Shown: positions 26,830 to 35,986 of the stretch, piece after piece
How positions within the stretch are numbered: position 1 is the first letter of the stretch
Layout: each line of letters begins with the position of its first letter
DNA from: Pseudodonghicola sp048268305
GTDB taxonomy: Bacteria; Pseudomonadota; Alphaproteobacteria; Rhodobacterales; Rhodobacteraceae
Length of the DNA stretch: 64,000 nt
Assembly (NCBI RefSeq): GCF_048268305.1
Contig: NZ_JBLWVT010000006.1
Location: 62,001 to 126,000 of the forward strand
Direction: 5' to 3'
Program-made: the position numbers and the translations under genes
Notes under the pieces: generated by a model
Database searches by the model: none
What the model saw: the letters and a program-made list of their open reading frames with translations, nothing else
What the model was told of the DNA's origin: nothing

Positions 26830-27648
26830 TCAGCCGCCGCAGACGCAACCGCTCAGGTTCTGATCCATATTGACCGAAGGTTGCTCGCAGCCCGCCTCAC
26901 CGACGATCTTGGCCGGCACGCCCGCCACCGTCACACAGGGCGGCACGTCCTGCAACACCACCGAGCCCGCGGCGATACGGCTGCAATGGCCGACCCGGAT
27001 GTTGCCCAGCACCTTGGCACCCGCGCCGATCAGCACGCCGTCCTCGATCTTCGGGTGGCGGTCCTGCTCCTCCTTGCCGGTGCCGCCCAGTGTCACCGAA
27101 TGCAGCATCGACACGTTGTCGCCCACCACAGCAGTTTCACCGATGACGATCGAATGGGCATGGTCGATCATGATCCCCTTGCCGATCCGTGCCGCGGGAT
27201 GAATATCGACGCCGAAAATCTCGGAAATCCGCATCTGGAAGAAATAGGCCAGATCATGCTGCCCGCGCGTCCACAGCCAATGGCCGATGCGATAGGCCTG
27301 CATCGCCTGATAGCCCTTGAAATAAAGGATCGGCTGCACCAGCCGGTGGCAAGCCGGGTCGCGCTCGAACACCGCCATCAGATCGGCCCGCGCCGCCTCG
27401 ACCAGCGCCGGCTGATCGGCATAGGCCTGATCGGCGATTTCGCGCAGCACCATCATCGACATCTCGTTCGAATTCAGCTTGGCCGCGATCCGATAGGACA
27501 GCGCCTTGTCGAGGGTCTGATGATGCAGGACACAGGCATGCACCAGCCCGCCCATCAACGGGGCATCACGGATGATGTCCCGCGCCTCGTCGGTGATGCG
27601 GTCCCAAACCGGGTCGATCGGGGTGAGGGTTTTGCGCGTTTTCAGCAT
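26830..27648 (-). CDS. cysE: Serine O-acetyltransferase
   Basis: 272 residues. It makes O-acetylserine from serine and acetyl-CoA, the committed step to cysteine. The N-terminal helical domain (IDPVWDRITDEARDIIRDAP) precedes the left-handed beta-helix acetyltransferase core: FFQMRISEIFGVDIHPAARI, GIMIDHAHSIVIGETAVVGD, LHSVTLGGTGKEEQDRHPKI. The C-terminus is GVPAKIVGEAG plus a short Cys-containing tail. ATG 27648 gives the family N-terminus with AAGGA 11 bases before it. Remarkably, the frame is open without a stop for 132 more codons upstream into the GTA-associated DUF7742 gene. Confidence 0.94.
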   Translation of the reverse strand: MLKTRKTLTPIDPVWDRITDEARDIIRDAPLMGGLVHACVLHHQTLDKALSYRIAAKLNSNEMSMMVLREIADQAYADQPALVEAARADLMAVFERDPACHRLVQPILYFKGYQAMQAYRIGHWLWTRGQHDLAYFFQMRISEIFGVDIHPAARIGKGIMIDHAHSIVIGETAVVGDNVSMLHSVTLGGTGKEEQDRHPKIEDGVLIGAGAKVLGNIRVGHCSRIAAGSVVLQDVPPCVTVAGVPAKIVGEAGCEQPSVNMDQNLSGCVCGG

Positions 27649-27660
27649 GGCGAGAAATCC

Positions 27661-27760
27661 TTTCCTGCGCTCAGAATAGCCATTTAGGATAGATTTCGCC
27701 AAAGGCAAAGTTGTGATGCCTTCGATCAGCGCCACTGATGTTTCCGCCGATTGCCGCTCT
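27661..27760 (-). promoter_or_regulatory. AT-rich stretch, probable cysE promoter region
   Basis: The DNA just upstream of cysE is less GC-rich than its surroundings, though it lies inside the long open frame. On the minus strand it has TTGCCT, 16 bases, TAAATG and a nearby TATTCT, plausible but not strong promoter parts. This argues that the open frame across it may be accidental. Confidence 0.35.
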
Positions 27761-27767
27761 CGCGTAG

Positions 27768-28044
27768 AACCGCAGGCCCGCAGTGCCTGCAAGATCAGGA
27801 TCATGCAGGCGCAATAGTCGGGATCATCAAAGCCGGGCTCCACCGCCAGCGGATATCGCCGCGCCGCCCCCATCAGCGAGCCGTTGCCCCACTGCGGATG
27901 CAACCGCCCGGTGCGCAGACGATGACGATCGGCCGCCTCGGCCTGGTCCAGAAACCGCGCGCCCAGCGCCTGACGATCCTCCGCTGCCGCCGCCAGCAAT
28001 GCCCGAGCGGCAGCGCTGACGTCCCCATGCAAGACCGGGCGCAT
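27768..28044 (-). CDS. GTA-associated DUF7742-type protein (C-terminal end undefined)
   Basis: About 92 residues resemble a small family found directly after GTA gene 15 in Rhodobacterales: MRPVLHGDVSAAARALLAAA, RTGRLHPQWGNGSLMGAA, and DDPDYCACMILILQALRAC. Its function is not known. It starts 6 bp after the g15 stop, so it belongs to the GTA operon. No stop codon follows the family-like part; the frame continues through about 40 unfamiliar residues into cysE (full open frame 28044-26830, 404 codons). The end given here is only where resemblance stops. Confidence 0.6.
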
Positions 28045-28050
28045 CGGGCT

Positions 28051-31000
28051 TCAGGCCGACAGGGCGACCTTGGCCGCCGGCCCGGCCCCGAAGCGGGCGG
28101 AAAGCTGCGCCACCTCCAGCACCGCCGGCAACACCAGCCCGTCCGCCGCCTGCGCCGCCATGCCATAGGTCCATTCCGGCGCCGTCACCTGGACCTCGCG
28201 GATCAGCGTCCCCCCCTGCAGGACCCGGATGCGATAGGCCTCGACCTCCTCGCCCAGCGGCACCTCCTCCAGCGCCCAGTCGCTGCCGTCGACCAGCCTG
28301 GTGCGCCGGATCCAGCTCGCGGTGAAATCGCCTGCGCCGCTCCGCGTCAACTCCAGATGGCAGGGGCGATAGGGCCTGAGGCCGATGCCGTCGAAAGCCT
28401 CGACCAGATGCACGTAAGACGGATCGTCATACCCCCGCCGCGCCGGTCCGATCCGGTAATGCCGCGCCACCCGCCGTTGTGCCGAGGTCAGGGTGATCTG
28501 CGGTTGCGCCCCATTCAGGAGCGCAAAATAGGATCCCACCGGCCAGATATCGGGCATGATGCCATCCGTCCCCGACTGTCCCCTGAGCCGCCCCGACAGC
28601 AGATAGGTGTCCGCCGCCACCAAATCGGCCTGACGGAACTGGAACAGCTCCCAATTGCCCGGCGACCCGTCGCCGATGGCGGCGAGGTTCGCACCATTGA
28701 GCACCGCCAGCGCCTCGCGCGATTCCAGTGTCCCGCTCAACAGCTTCACCTGCAGCGCATCGCCCTCGTCCCAGAACCCGGCGCTCGCGGCCCGCATCGG
28801 CGTTTCCGTGAGCCCGATGACCGAGCGCATGGCAATGATCTGATCCAACGCATAATTCTCATCCGCCGCCGAGGCATAAAGCGCGACGGTCCCCGGCCAG
28901 GGACTGGCCGTCACCGCCAGATGCGGCGCCTGCGGCACCTCGTCCCCGGTGATCAGCGGCAAATCCATGAACAGCGGCAGCACCGGCACCGGGGCGGCAA
29001 AGGCGGTCGCATCCGGCAGCCCTTCGATCTGTTCCGAGGGTGTATAGACCGCCGGCTCGATCCGCACCGCCTCGATCAGCTGCGACTCCGCCTGGTCCAC
29101 CCGGTCGATCCGATAAAGCCCGGTGCCCTCGTCCCCGGGCAATTGCACAATATCCCCGGCGCCCAGCGCCATGCGCGACGGCGGCAGGGCGAACCGGGCG
29201 TTGTCACGCGCCACCTGCGCCTCGGTCAGCCAGCGCTCGGCCACCGCCCGCGCCTCGCCCCGGGTCATCGCCAGCGACAGATCGGTGACCGAGATCGCAT
29301 GGGTCTCTTCATCGGGCAGCACCGCCTCTTCCGCCGCGATCTCGTGATCGCCGCCCCATTCGACGAATTGCACCTGCACCCGGCCCGCCAGTTCGCTATC
29401 GGCCTCGCGGGTCCGTTCGATCGTGCCGTCGAGATCGCCGTGCACCGCCAGGCGATCCCGCTCCAGCACCTCCGTCCCCAGCCCGCTGCGGGGCAGGAAC
29501 CGCAGCACCCCGTCGCGTTCGATGGCATCAAAGCCATAGCGCAGCATCAGCGGTTGCAAGGCGGCGCGGATATCGTCGATCCGGTCGATGGAAAAGCCGC
29601 GCACCATGTCGTGCAACCGCGCGGTGTCGGTCTCGGTCACCCCACCGCGCCGGCAAAGCTCTTCCACCACCGAAGCGAGCGTCCTTTGCCCCACCCGCCC
29701 GTTCAACCAATGGCCACGGATGTAATTCTCCCCATCGCTCCACAGATCGGTCAGGTTCGGAAAGGCCGGAAAAGGCCGCGCGTCCCAGGCCCAGACATAG
29801 GCGTTCTCCAGATCCAGCATCTGTCCGCCATAGACCTCCGAGACCGGGTTATTCCCCGCATCGGCCCAATGGCTCAACTGCGCCTGCAGATAGGCGCGCT
29901 GGATCAGATCGTCCCGCAGACCGTTGCTGTACTTCGGCAAGCTCGATTCCGAGGATTTGGGATCGAGGAACTTGTTCGGCTGATTGGTCCCCTTGTCGAT
30001 GGCGGCACAGCCCAATTCGGTGAACCAGATCGGTTTCATCCCCGGCTCCCACCCCGTGGGCATACTCTGCCTCACCCCGCCGATCCGCTCGTGATGGGCG
30101 TTCCCCCACCAGCCGCGCAGATCCTTATAGCGCCATATCCAAGGCTCCCCATGATCTTCATCGACAATAGGCGTCCTGATCTGCGCCGCCTCCGCCGCGC
30201 TGGAGTGGTAATACCAATCGTACCCCTCGCCCCCCTCGACATTGGCGTCGAGATAGGCGGGATCATAGATGCTCTCCCAGCCGGCCTTGGCATCCAGATG
30301 ACCATTGCCATCGCGCCAATCCGACAGCGGCATGTAGTTGTCGATACCCACGAAGTCGATATTCGCATCTCCCCAGAGCGGATCGAGGTGGAAATACCGG
30401 TCGCCACTGCCGTCCTGGGGTTGATAGCCGAAATATTCCGACCAGTCGGCGGCATAGCCGATCTTCACCGTTTCCCCCAACAGCAGCCGCACCTCGGCCG
30501 CCAGATCGCGCAGCGCCTCCACCGCCGGAAACCCGCTCGCCCCCCGGATCTGGGTCAGCCCGCGCAGCTCGGAACCGATGCAAAAGGCCTCGACCCCGCC
30601 GGCGGCGGCGCAAAGCGCTGCATAATGCAGGATGAACCGCCGCAGCCCCCAATCCTCCGGGCCGGTGTAGGCAACCGTCCCATCCCCCACCGCGAAATCA
30701 CTGGCCGAGGCCACACCGAAGAACGCCGCGACCTCCGCCTCGGCCGCAGCAGTCCGGTCAGGGCTCCCCTCGATCCCAGGCGCGAAGGACAAGGTGATAC
30801 GCCCCCGCCAGGGCAGAGCAGGCTGCTCCGCCTCGCCGCTCCAGGGGTTGATCAGCGTGTTCCCCGCCATCTGGTCCATCAGGATGAAGGGATAGAACAT
30901 CACTCGGCTGCCCGCCTCGCGCATGTGGCGGATCGCCTCCACAACAGAGGCATCTGCCGGTGTGCCGCCATAGATCGGCCGCCCCTCCAGCTCGGCGATC

Positions 31001-31974
31001 TGATCGGCCGTCGCCCGCGTCAGCCCCGAAACCGTCCAGGGCATATTGCTGCCCTCATAGTCCTTCTGCTCCAGCTTGGGCGCGATCCGGCATTCCCCAC
31101 AGCGCAGATCGCCGCCGAACCAAGACACCACCAGAGAGACCGCGCCGCAATTGGGCAGCTCCTCGGTCAGCTGTTCATAGGACCGCGGCAAATCCGCCAT
31201 CCCGGCAGGCGTGTTCTGGTTGGCCGCCCAGCGCGCGCCGACACTGCCGTAATAGACTGGCGTGGTGGCCAGCGCATATTCCCCGGTCCCGGGCATCAGC
31301 GCCACGCCCCGCACGATCTGCCCCAGATCGCGGGCATACCCCTCGGCCTCGGGCTGTTCGGCCCGCAGCACTTCAAAAGACAACTGCGGCACCCGATTGC
31401 CATAGGGCGACAGGTCCAGATCCTCGATCACCACATAGGCGGTGCCGCGATAGGCCGGCACCCTGCCCGCGCCCTCAATCGCCTCCATCAACGGGTCGGC
31501 AAGCTGATCGGCGCTGCCGGGATAGACCCGCATGTTCAGATCGCCGCGCGCCACCTCCTCGCCATCGGCCCAGACCCGGCCGATGCTGGCGATCTCCCCC
31601 TCGCAGACGGCCACGGCAAGCGACACCGAATAGCTGTATTCGGTCACCTTGGTGCCGGGCGCAGAGCCCTTGCCGCCACCGCTGGTCGTGGCGCTTTCCT
31701 GAAAGTCCGAGGCCCAGATCACCTGCCCCCCGACCCGCATCCGGCCATAGACCTGCGAGATCGCCCCCCCTTCGCCCGCCTGCAGCAGGCGGAACCGGTC
31801 GACCTTGCCGCTCTCCACCGCCTTCGAGCCAGAACCCAGCAGCCGTTCGTCGATCAGCCGACCCAGGGTTGCCCCCACCGCCCGGCCGATCACCACCGAG
31901 GACAGACCGGCGACCGTGCCGCCGATCGAGCCGCCAATCGCCGCCCCTGCGGCGGAAAGAACTATGGTCGCCAT
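28051..31974 (-). CDS. GTA gene 15: megatron/host-specificity tail protein with TIM-barrel domain
   Basis: 1307 residues, the largest GTA protein. The N-terminus has glycine-rich hydrophobic stretches (AAGAAIGGSIGGTVAG). The middle (about residues 430-760) matches the GTA TIM-barrel glycosidase-like domain (YAADWSEYFGYQPQDGSGD, IWFTELGCAAIDKG). The next third is a phage-tail_3-like domain, followed by beta-rich C-terminal parts. In R. capsulatus GTA this protein sits at the baseplate and contacts the cell surface. Its ATG overlaps the g14 stop by one base (TGATG). Confidence 0.94.
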   Translation of the reverse strand: MATIVLSAAGAAIGGSIGGTVAGLSSVVIGRAVGATLGRLIDERLLGSGSKAVESGKVDRFRLLQAGEGGAISQVYGRMRVGGQVIWASDFQESATTSGGGKGSAPGTKVTEYSYSVSLAVAVCEGEIASIGRVWADGEEVARGDLNMRVYPGSADQLADPLMEAIEGAGRVPAYRGTAYVVIEDLDLSPYGNRVPQLSFEVLRAEQPEAEGYARDLGQIVRGVALMPGTGEYALATTPVYYGSVGARWAANQNTPAGMADLPRSYEQLTEELPNCGAVSLVVSWFGGDLRCGECRIAPKLEQKDYEGSNMPWTVSGLTRATADQIAELEGRPIYGGTPADASVVEAIRHMREAGSRVMFYPFILMDQMAGNTLINPWSGEAEQPALPWRGRITLSFAPGIEGSPDRTAAAEAEVAAFFGVASASDFAVGDGTVAYTGPEDWGLRRFILHYAALCAAAGGVEAFCIGSELRGLTQIRGASGFPAVEALRDLAAEVRLLLGETVKIGYAADWSEYFGYQPQDGSGDRYFHLDPLWGDANIDFVGIDNYMPLSDWRDGNGHLDAKAGWESIYDPAYLDANVEGGEGYDWYYHSSAAEAAQIRTPIVDEDHGEPWIWRYKDLRGWWGNAHHERIGGVRQSMPTGWEPGMKPIWFTELGCAAIDKGTNQPNKFLDPKSSESSLPKYSNGLRDDLIQRAYLQAQLSHWADAGNNPVSEVYGGQMLDLENAYVWAWDARPFPAFPNLTDLWSDGENYIRGHWLNGRVGQRTLASVVEELCRRGGVTETDTARLHDMVRGFSIDRIDDIRAALQPLMLRYGFDAIERDGVLRFLPRSGLGTEVLERDRLAVHGDLDGTIERTREADSELAGRVQVQFVEWGGDHEIAAEEAVLPDEETHAISVTDLSLAMTRGEARAVAERWLTEAQVARDNARFALPPSRMALGAGDIVQLPGDEGTGLYRIDRVDQAESQLIEAVRIEPAVYTPSEQIEGLPDATAFAAPVPVLPLFMDLPLITGDEVPQAPHLAVTASPWPGTVALYASAADENYALDQIIAMRSVIGLTETPMRAASAGFWDEGDALQVKLLSGTLESREALAVLNGANLAAIGDGSPGNWELFQFRQADLVAADTYLLSGRLRGQSGTDGIMPDIWPVGSYFALLNGAQPQITLTSAQRRVARHYRIGPARRGYDDPSYVHLVEAFDGIGLRPYRPCHLELTRSGAGDFTASWIRRTRLVDGSDWALEEVPLGEEVEAYRIRVLQGGTLIREVQVTAPEWTYGMAAQAADGLVLPAVLEVAQLSARFGAGPAAKVALSA

Positions 31975-32441
31975 CAGACGTCCCCCTCAGGTCCTTCAGG
32001 AAAGGCGAACCGCGCCACCACGCGGCGCGCCCAGGGGCCGCTCAGCGGGCTTTCCACCACGCCGTGGCCCGAATAGGCGTGGATGAAGCGCGCGCTCGCG
32101 CCCACCTCCGCCACGATCCCCAGATGTTTCGCCACCGATCCCGCCCGCATCCGGAACAGGATCACATCGCCGGGCATCACCGCCCCCCTGCGCTCGCAGA
32201 GATAAAGCCGCGCCGCCTGCCACAGCCGTTCCTCCCCCTGCGGTTCGGACCAGTCCATCGTATAGGCGGGCACCTCGGCCGGCTCGCGCCCGCAAACCTC
32301 GCGCCAGACCCCACGCACCAGCCCCAGGCAATCGCAACCCGCCCCCTTGCAGGCTGCCTGATGCCGATAGGGCGTGCCGATCCAACCGCGCGCCGCCGCC
32401 ACCACATCGGCCCGCGGCGGCATCCCCAAATGCAGGCTCAC
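31974..32441 (-). CDS. GTA gene 14: NlpC/P60-type cell wall hydrolase
   Basis: 155 residues. The catalytic cysteine lies in GCDCLGLVRGVW and the histidine in SVAKHLGIV, the NlpC/P60 pattern of tail-tip peptidoglycan hydrolases. It should open the recipient wall during DNA delivery. GTG 32441 is chosen because it overlaps the g13 stop as GTGA; an ATG at 32423 is the alternative. Confidence 0.92.
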   Translation of the reverse strand: MSLHLGMPPRADVVAAARGWIGTPYRHQAACKGAGCDCLGLVRGVWREVCGREPAEVPAYTMDWSEPQGEERLWQAARLYLCERRGAVMPGDVILFRMRAGSVAKHLGIVAEVGASARFIHAYSGHGVVESPLSGPWARRVVARFAFPEGPEGDV

Positions 32442-33322
32442 CGCAGGCTCCCCCCAGTATTGGGTCGGGTGGATTTCGGCACCGCCACCACCCAGTCCTC
32501 GCCGGGGATATCGGGAAAACCCTGATAGTTCAGAAGGTTGTTGAACTTCAGCCGACAAGTCTCCATCTGCTTGTCGCAGCCGGCCTCCAGCCGCACCCCA
32601 TCGCCCGCCGCGATCCCGGCCTGCAGCGGCTGCCATAGCTCGATCACCCGGGCGCCGCCCTCGCTCCGGTCCCGCTTGATCAGCGCCCAGAGCCCGGCAC
32701 CCGCGCCCGAGATCACCACCAGCCGACCGCGCGCGAACCAGCCCGGTTCGAAGCCTGCCAGATCGTCCCAACGGAACACTCGCGCCTCTTCGACCTCCCC
32801 GACCACCTTCCCGGCGACATATCCCGGCGTGCCCATGTCGAACCGACACCGACTATCCCCCAGAACCGCCGTGCAGGGGGTCTGGTATATCCGCCCCAAC
32901 GGCCGGTTCAGCGCCTGGGTCAGCCCGCGCAGATCGGCGCGAAAGGCACCCCCAACCCGCTGAATTTCCCCGATTGCGCCGCGAAACTGCAACCACCGGA
33001 CCGAGACATCGGCCCAATTGACCAGCCAGGCCCGCACCTCGGCCCCGTCGAACCGCCCCGCCTCGATCTCGGCCTCGCTCAGCCCCGCATCGGTCAAGGC
33101 CCCCATGGCCTCGGTATTGTCGACCGACAGCCCGGTCGCCTGCTGCAATGCCGCCGCGGTCAGCCCGGTCTCGGCCCGAAAGGTGAAGCTGTCAAAGCTC
33201 AGATCCCGGTCGTGATCGGTAAAACCATATTGCGCGCCGTCCTTTCGCGTCACCGCCCAGCAGCGGCAAAGCGTCGTGATCCCACCCGCGACATGGCTGC
33301 GAAACGCCTCCCCCATGGTCAT
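32438..33322 (-). CDS. GTA gene 13: DUF2163 baseplate hub protein
   Basis: 294 residues. Family segments are GITTLCRCWAVTRKDG, YGFTDHDRDLSF and, near the end, CDKQMETCRLKFNNLLNYQG with paired cysteines; in the R. capsulatus GTA structure the equivalent protein is in the baseplate and binds an iron-sulfur cluster. The conserved Cys residues here fit that. The start overlaps the g12 stop by four bases (ATGA). Confidence 0.92.
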   Translation of the reverse strand: MTMGEAFRSHVAGGITTLCRCWAVTRKDGAQYGFTDHDRDLSFDSFTFRAETGLTAAALQQATGLSVDNTEAMGALTDAGLSEAEIEAGRFDGAEVRAWLVNWADVSVRWLQFRGAIGEIQRVGGAFRADLRGLTQALNRPLGRIYQTPCTAVLGDSRCRFDMGTPGYVAGKVVGEVEEARVFRWDDLAGFEPGWFARGRLVVISGAGAGLWALIKRDRSEGGARVIELWQPLQAGIAAGDGVRLEAGCDKQMETCRLKFNNLLNYQGFPDIPGEDWVVAVPKSTRPNTGGSLR

Positions 33323-33951
33323 ACCCGCACCTCCACCACCGGCACGTTGGGCATTTCGCCAGCCTGAAAGCTCGCCACACTGGTCTGGATGCTGTCAGTA
33401 TCGAACCGCACCGGCACATCGAATTCGAACCCCGCCGTCACATCCTGCCCGATGCCCGGGGGATGGGCGAAAGTGATCAGCCCAGTCGCTGTGTCGACAG
33501 TGTAATCCACCGCCTCCTGCAGCTCGTCCTGCTCCAACCCGATCCGCACACTGCCCACCACGGGTTTCGAGATCGGTCGTTGATAGGTGAAAGCCCCCGA
33601 CCGATAGGTCTTGGCCAGCTGAAATTCGACCCTCGCCCCATCTCCCTGGGCAATCACCTGATCGTCGAACTGCACTTCGGCCCGGGCGCGACCGGATTTG
33701 TAATCCGACCAGTCCTTCCAGCGGAACCCGTACATCTGGCCCATCCGCGCCTCGAAAAACGCGATCAGCGTCTCGATATCGTCAAGCGATCGCATCCCCA
33801 GCCCGGCGTCATAGCGCCGCCGCGCATGCGCCCAGGGGGTGTTGCGTTCCTCATACCCGTTGGCGAGCGTGACGATATCCGTCCGCCGCTCGGGCCCGCC
33901 GGCCGAACCGAAGCTCAGCGAGGCGGGAAACCGGACCTCATGAAAGTTCAT
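33319..33951 (-). CDS. GTA gene 12: DUF2460 distal tail protein
   Basis: 210 residues of DUF2460 (TIGR02217). Seen are FHEVRFPASLSFGSAGGPER, TLANGYEERNTPWAHARRRY, FFEARMGQMYGFRWKDWSDY and ITFAHPPGIGQDVTAGFEFD. It corresponds to the distal tail ring of the particle. It starts 9 bp after g11 and overlaps g13 by four bases. Confidence 0.94.
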   Translation of the reverse strand: MNFHEVRFPASLSFGSAGGPERRTDIVTLANGYEERNTPWAHARRRYDAGLGMRSLDDIETLIAFFEARMGQMYGFRWKDWSDYKSGRARAEVQFDDQVIAQGDGARVEFQLAKTYRSGAFTYQRPISKPVVGSVRIGLEQDELQEAVDYTVDTATGLITFAHPPGIGQDVTAGFEFDVPVRFDTDSIQTSVASFQAGEMPNVPVVEVRV

Positions 33952-33960
33952 CTCGCCCCC

Positions 33961-34617
33961 TCACAAATTGCGCGACCCGCGGCCCAGGGCCCGGCTCATC
34001 TGTGCGGCGATCTGGCCGCGGCTGCGCTGGAACCCGGCCACATCGGGCGTTGTCACATTCATCACCACACGGACGCCGCCGCCGCCCGACCGCACGCCCA
34101 GCCTGCCATCGGCACCGCGCGCCAAGGGCAGGATCGCCTCCGGCCCCGCCTCGCCCATCAGCCCGGTGCCGCCGCGCATCGCGAAAGCCGTGGCTCTCTG
34201 CACCACCCCGCCCGAGGCAAAAGGCATCACCCGCCCCTGTGCGAACCCCGCCCCTTTGGCAAAGGGCAACAGCCCCGACAGCAGGCTTTCCACCCCGGTC
34301 CCCAGAAAGTTACCCAGCTGATCCGTCACCGGCTTCACCGCCGCGGAATAGCTGGTCTGGATCATCGTCCGCGCCAAACTGTCCAGTGCATCCGACAGGC
34401 TCTCACCATCAAAGACCACATCCTCGAAAGCCCGCCTCAACCCCTTGGAGAACCCCCGCTCCAGCGAAGAGACATCGCGCCCCGTCGCCGACAAGGCCGC
34501 CCGCATCCGCGTCAGCTCGGTCTCGAATTCCACCGCCATGGTGCTGGCCGCCCCCAGGCTCACCTCCAGCCCATCCGCCGCCGCGCTCAGCGCGTCCACC
34601 GCGTCCTCACCCGCCAT
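33961..34617 (-). CDS. GTA gene 11: short tape-measure protein
   Basis: 218 residues, far shorter than most phage tape measures, as expected for the short GTA tail. The N-terminal half is helical (LSAAADGLEVSLGAASTMAV), the middle Gly/Ala-rich, and the C-terminus has GGGVVQRATAFAMRGGTGLM-like glycine segments. The gene overlaps the end of g10.1 by 11 bases. Confidence 0.88.
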   Translation of the reverse strand: MAGEDAVDALSAAADGLEVSLGAASTMAVEFETELTRMRAALSATGRDVSSLERGFSKGLRRAFEDVVFDGESLSDALDSLARTMIQTSYSAAVKPVTDQLGNFLGTGVESLLSGLLPFAKGAGFAQGRVMPFASGGVVQRATAFAMRGGTGLMGEAGPEAILPLARGADGRLGVRSGGGGVRVVMNVTTPDVAGFQRSRGQIAAQMSRALGRGSRNL

Positions 34618-34813
34618 CGTCCTGATCCTTCTTCCGATCCGGCCAGCGCGCCAGAAGCGCCGCCAGCCCCGCCCGCGTCATCGGTCGCCGGCCATAGCCC
34701 TGCCCCAGCATCAGCGCCAGTTCCGCCGGGGTCAGCCGCCAGAACTCCTCGGGCCTGAGCCGCAGCCCCTGCATCCCGGCCCGCATCAGCACCGGCCAGT
34801 CGATCCGGCTCAT
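34607..34813 (-). CDS. GTA gene 10.1: tail assembly chaperone (TIGR02216)
   Basis: 68 residues. The pattern MRAGMQGLRLRPEEFWRLTP with later RRPMTRAGLAALLARWPDRK is typical of this small family, found between the g10 and tape-measure genes. It likely chaperones the tape measure with gp10. It overlaps g10 by four bases. Confidence 0.88.
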   Translation of the reverse strand: MSRIDWPVLMRAGMQGLRLRPEEFWRLTPAELALMLGQGYGRRPMTRAGLAALLARWPDRKKDQDDGG

Positions 34814-35130
34814 CCGTCCCCCGGCACCGTGAAGGCGCGGGCCAGCAGCGCCGCCGCCGCCCGCGCCGCCACCACCGGGCCGCCCTCGATCTCAAGCCGC
34901 AGCAAATCCGCTGCCTCCAGATCGGCACCACCGCCCCGTAACCCGGCCAGGATCAGCGCCATCAGATCGCGGCTGGAAAACCGCCCGCCCTCGAACCGTC
35001 CGACCAGATCAACCAGCGTGTCGGCGCCCAGGCGCTCCTCCAGCTCGGCCAGGGCGCCCAGCGTCAACTTCAGCACGCGCCGCTCGCCACCGACCACCAG
35101 CGCCACCTCTCCCGCCCAGGGGTTCGCCAT
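34810..35130 (-). CDS. GTA gene 10: GTA_gp10 family tail protein
   Basis: 106 residues. The segments MANPWAGEVALVVGGERRVL, LGALAELEERLG and SSRDLMALILAGLRGGG match the GTA gp10 family, proposed as tail assembly chaperone. It starts 3 bp after g9. Confidence 0.9.
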   Translation of the reverse strand: MANPWAGEVALVVGGERRVLKLTLGALAELEERLGADTLVDLVGRFEGGRFSSRDLMALILAGLRGGGADLEAADLLRLEIEGGPVVAARAAAALLARAFTVPGDG

Positions 35131-35133
35131 GGC

Positions 35134-35547
35134 TCAGAGCGCCGTGAACACCAGCGCCCCGGCGCTGGCCATCGACATCTCATAGGTCGCCTCGCCGTCG
35201 TGATTGCCGGCATATTCCAGCGCAGTCACCTGAAACGGCCCCTCGACCACGCCGAAATCCGGAATGATCACCTGGAACTCCGGCGTTTGCCCGTCGAAGA
35301 AGATCTGCCGCGCCCGCTCATCTGTGCCGGCATCCTTGAACACGCCCGAGCCCGAGATCGTCGCCGATTTCACCCCGGCCCCCGACAACAGCTCGCGCCA
35401 CCCGCCCGAGCTTTCCAGACTGGTGACATCGACACTCTCGGCGTTGAAGCTCACCCGCGTGGCGCGCAGCCCCGCGATGGTCTCGAACAGACCGCCGCCG
35501 TTCATATCCACCTTGATCAAAAGATCCTTGCCGTTCTGGGCACCCAT
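35134..35547 (-). CDS. GTA gene 9: major tail tube protein (TP901-1 family)
   Basis: 137 residues. MGAQNGKDLLIKVDMNGGGL, RVSFNAESVDVTSLESSGGW and TALEYAGNHDGEATYEMSMA are diagnostic of TP901-1-type major tail proteins, which stack as hexamers to make the tail tube. ATG 35547 follows GAGAGGTGG; an upstream in-frame ATG at 35580 lies within the end of g8 and is less likely. Confidence 0.94.
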   Translation of the reverse strand: MGAQNGKDLLIKVDMNGGGLFETIAGLRATRVSFNAESVDVTSLESSGGWRELLSGAGVKSATISGSGVFKDAGTDERARQIFFDGQTPEFQVIIPDFGVVEGPFQVTALEYAGNHDGEATYEMSMASAGALVFTAL

Positions 35548-35572
35548 CTGCCACCTCTCAGGTTTGCGTTGA

Positions 35573-35986
35573 TCACTCATCCTCGACCCGGGCGCGGAAG
35601 ATCAGGTCGATCTGCCGTCCCTGGCCAGCGCTGCCGGTACGCCGCGCCACCGCCTTTTCGAACCAGAGCCCGACGACACGGCCCCGGCTCAGGCTCGGGC
35701 TCCCACCCTCCAGCGCATCGCACACCGCCGCCGCTACCGCCTTCGACGCGGCGAACCCCGCCGCCTCGGAGATCACCGAAACGGTGAACCGGTGCAGCGC
35801 CCCGGCACCGCCCTTGTCGGACTTGTCCTGCACCACCTCGGAGCCAAGGCTCACATAGGTCTCGGGGATGGCACCGGCGGGCAGCCCGTCATAGATCGCC
35901 CCCGCCACCAGCGCATCAAGCGCGCCATCGGCCACCAGCACCTGATAGATCGCCGCCTGCAGCGGCCCGGCCAAGGCATAGCTCAT
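35573..35986 (-). CDS. GTA gene 8: DUF3168 tail terminator protein
   Basis: 137 residues of DUF3168. MSYALAGPLQAAIYQVLVAD, PETYVSLGSEVVQDKSDKGG and HRFTVSVISEAAG are seen. It caps the tail tube and joins it to the head connector. It overlaps g7 by four bases (ATGA). Confidence 0.92.
   Translation of the reverse strand: MSYALAGPLQAAIYQVLVADGALDALVAGAIYDGLPAGAIPETYVSLGSEVVQDKSDKGGAGALHRFTVSVISEAAGFAASKAVAAAVCDALEGGSPSLSRGRVVGLWFEKAVARRTGSAGQGRQIDLIFRARVEDE

Noticed and set aside
27751..32076. 1441-codon plus-strand open frame opposite GTA g15
   Set aside because: Antisense shadow in high-GC DNA; Pro/Arg/His-rich with no domain, while the minus strand encodes clear GTA proteins.
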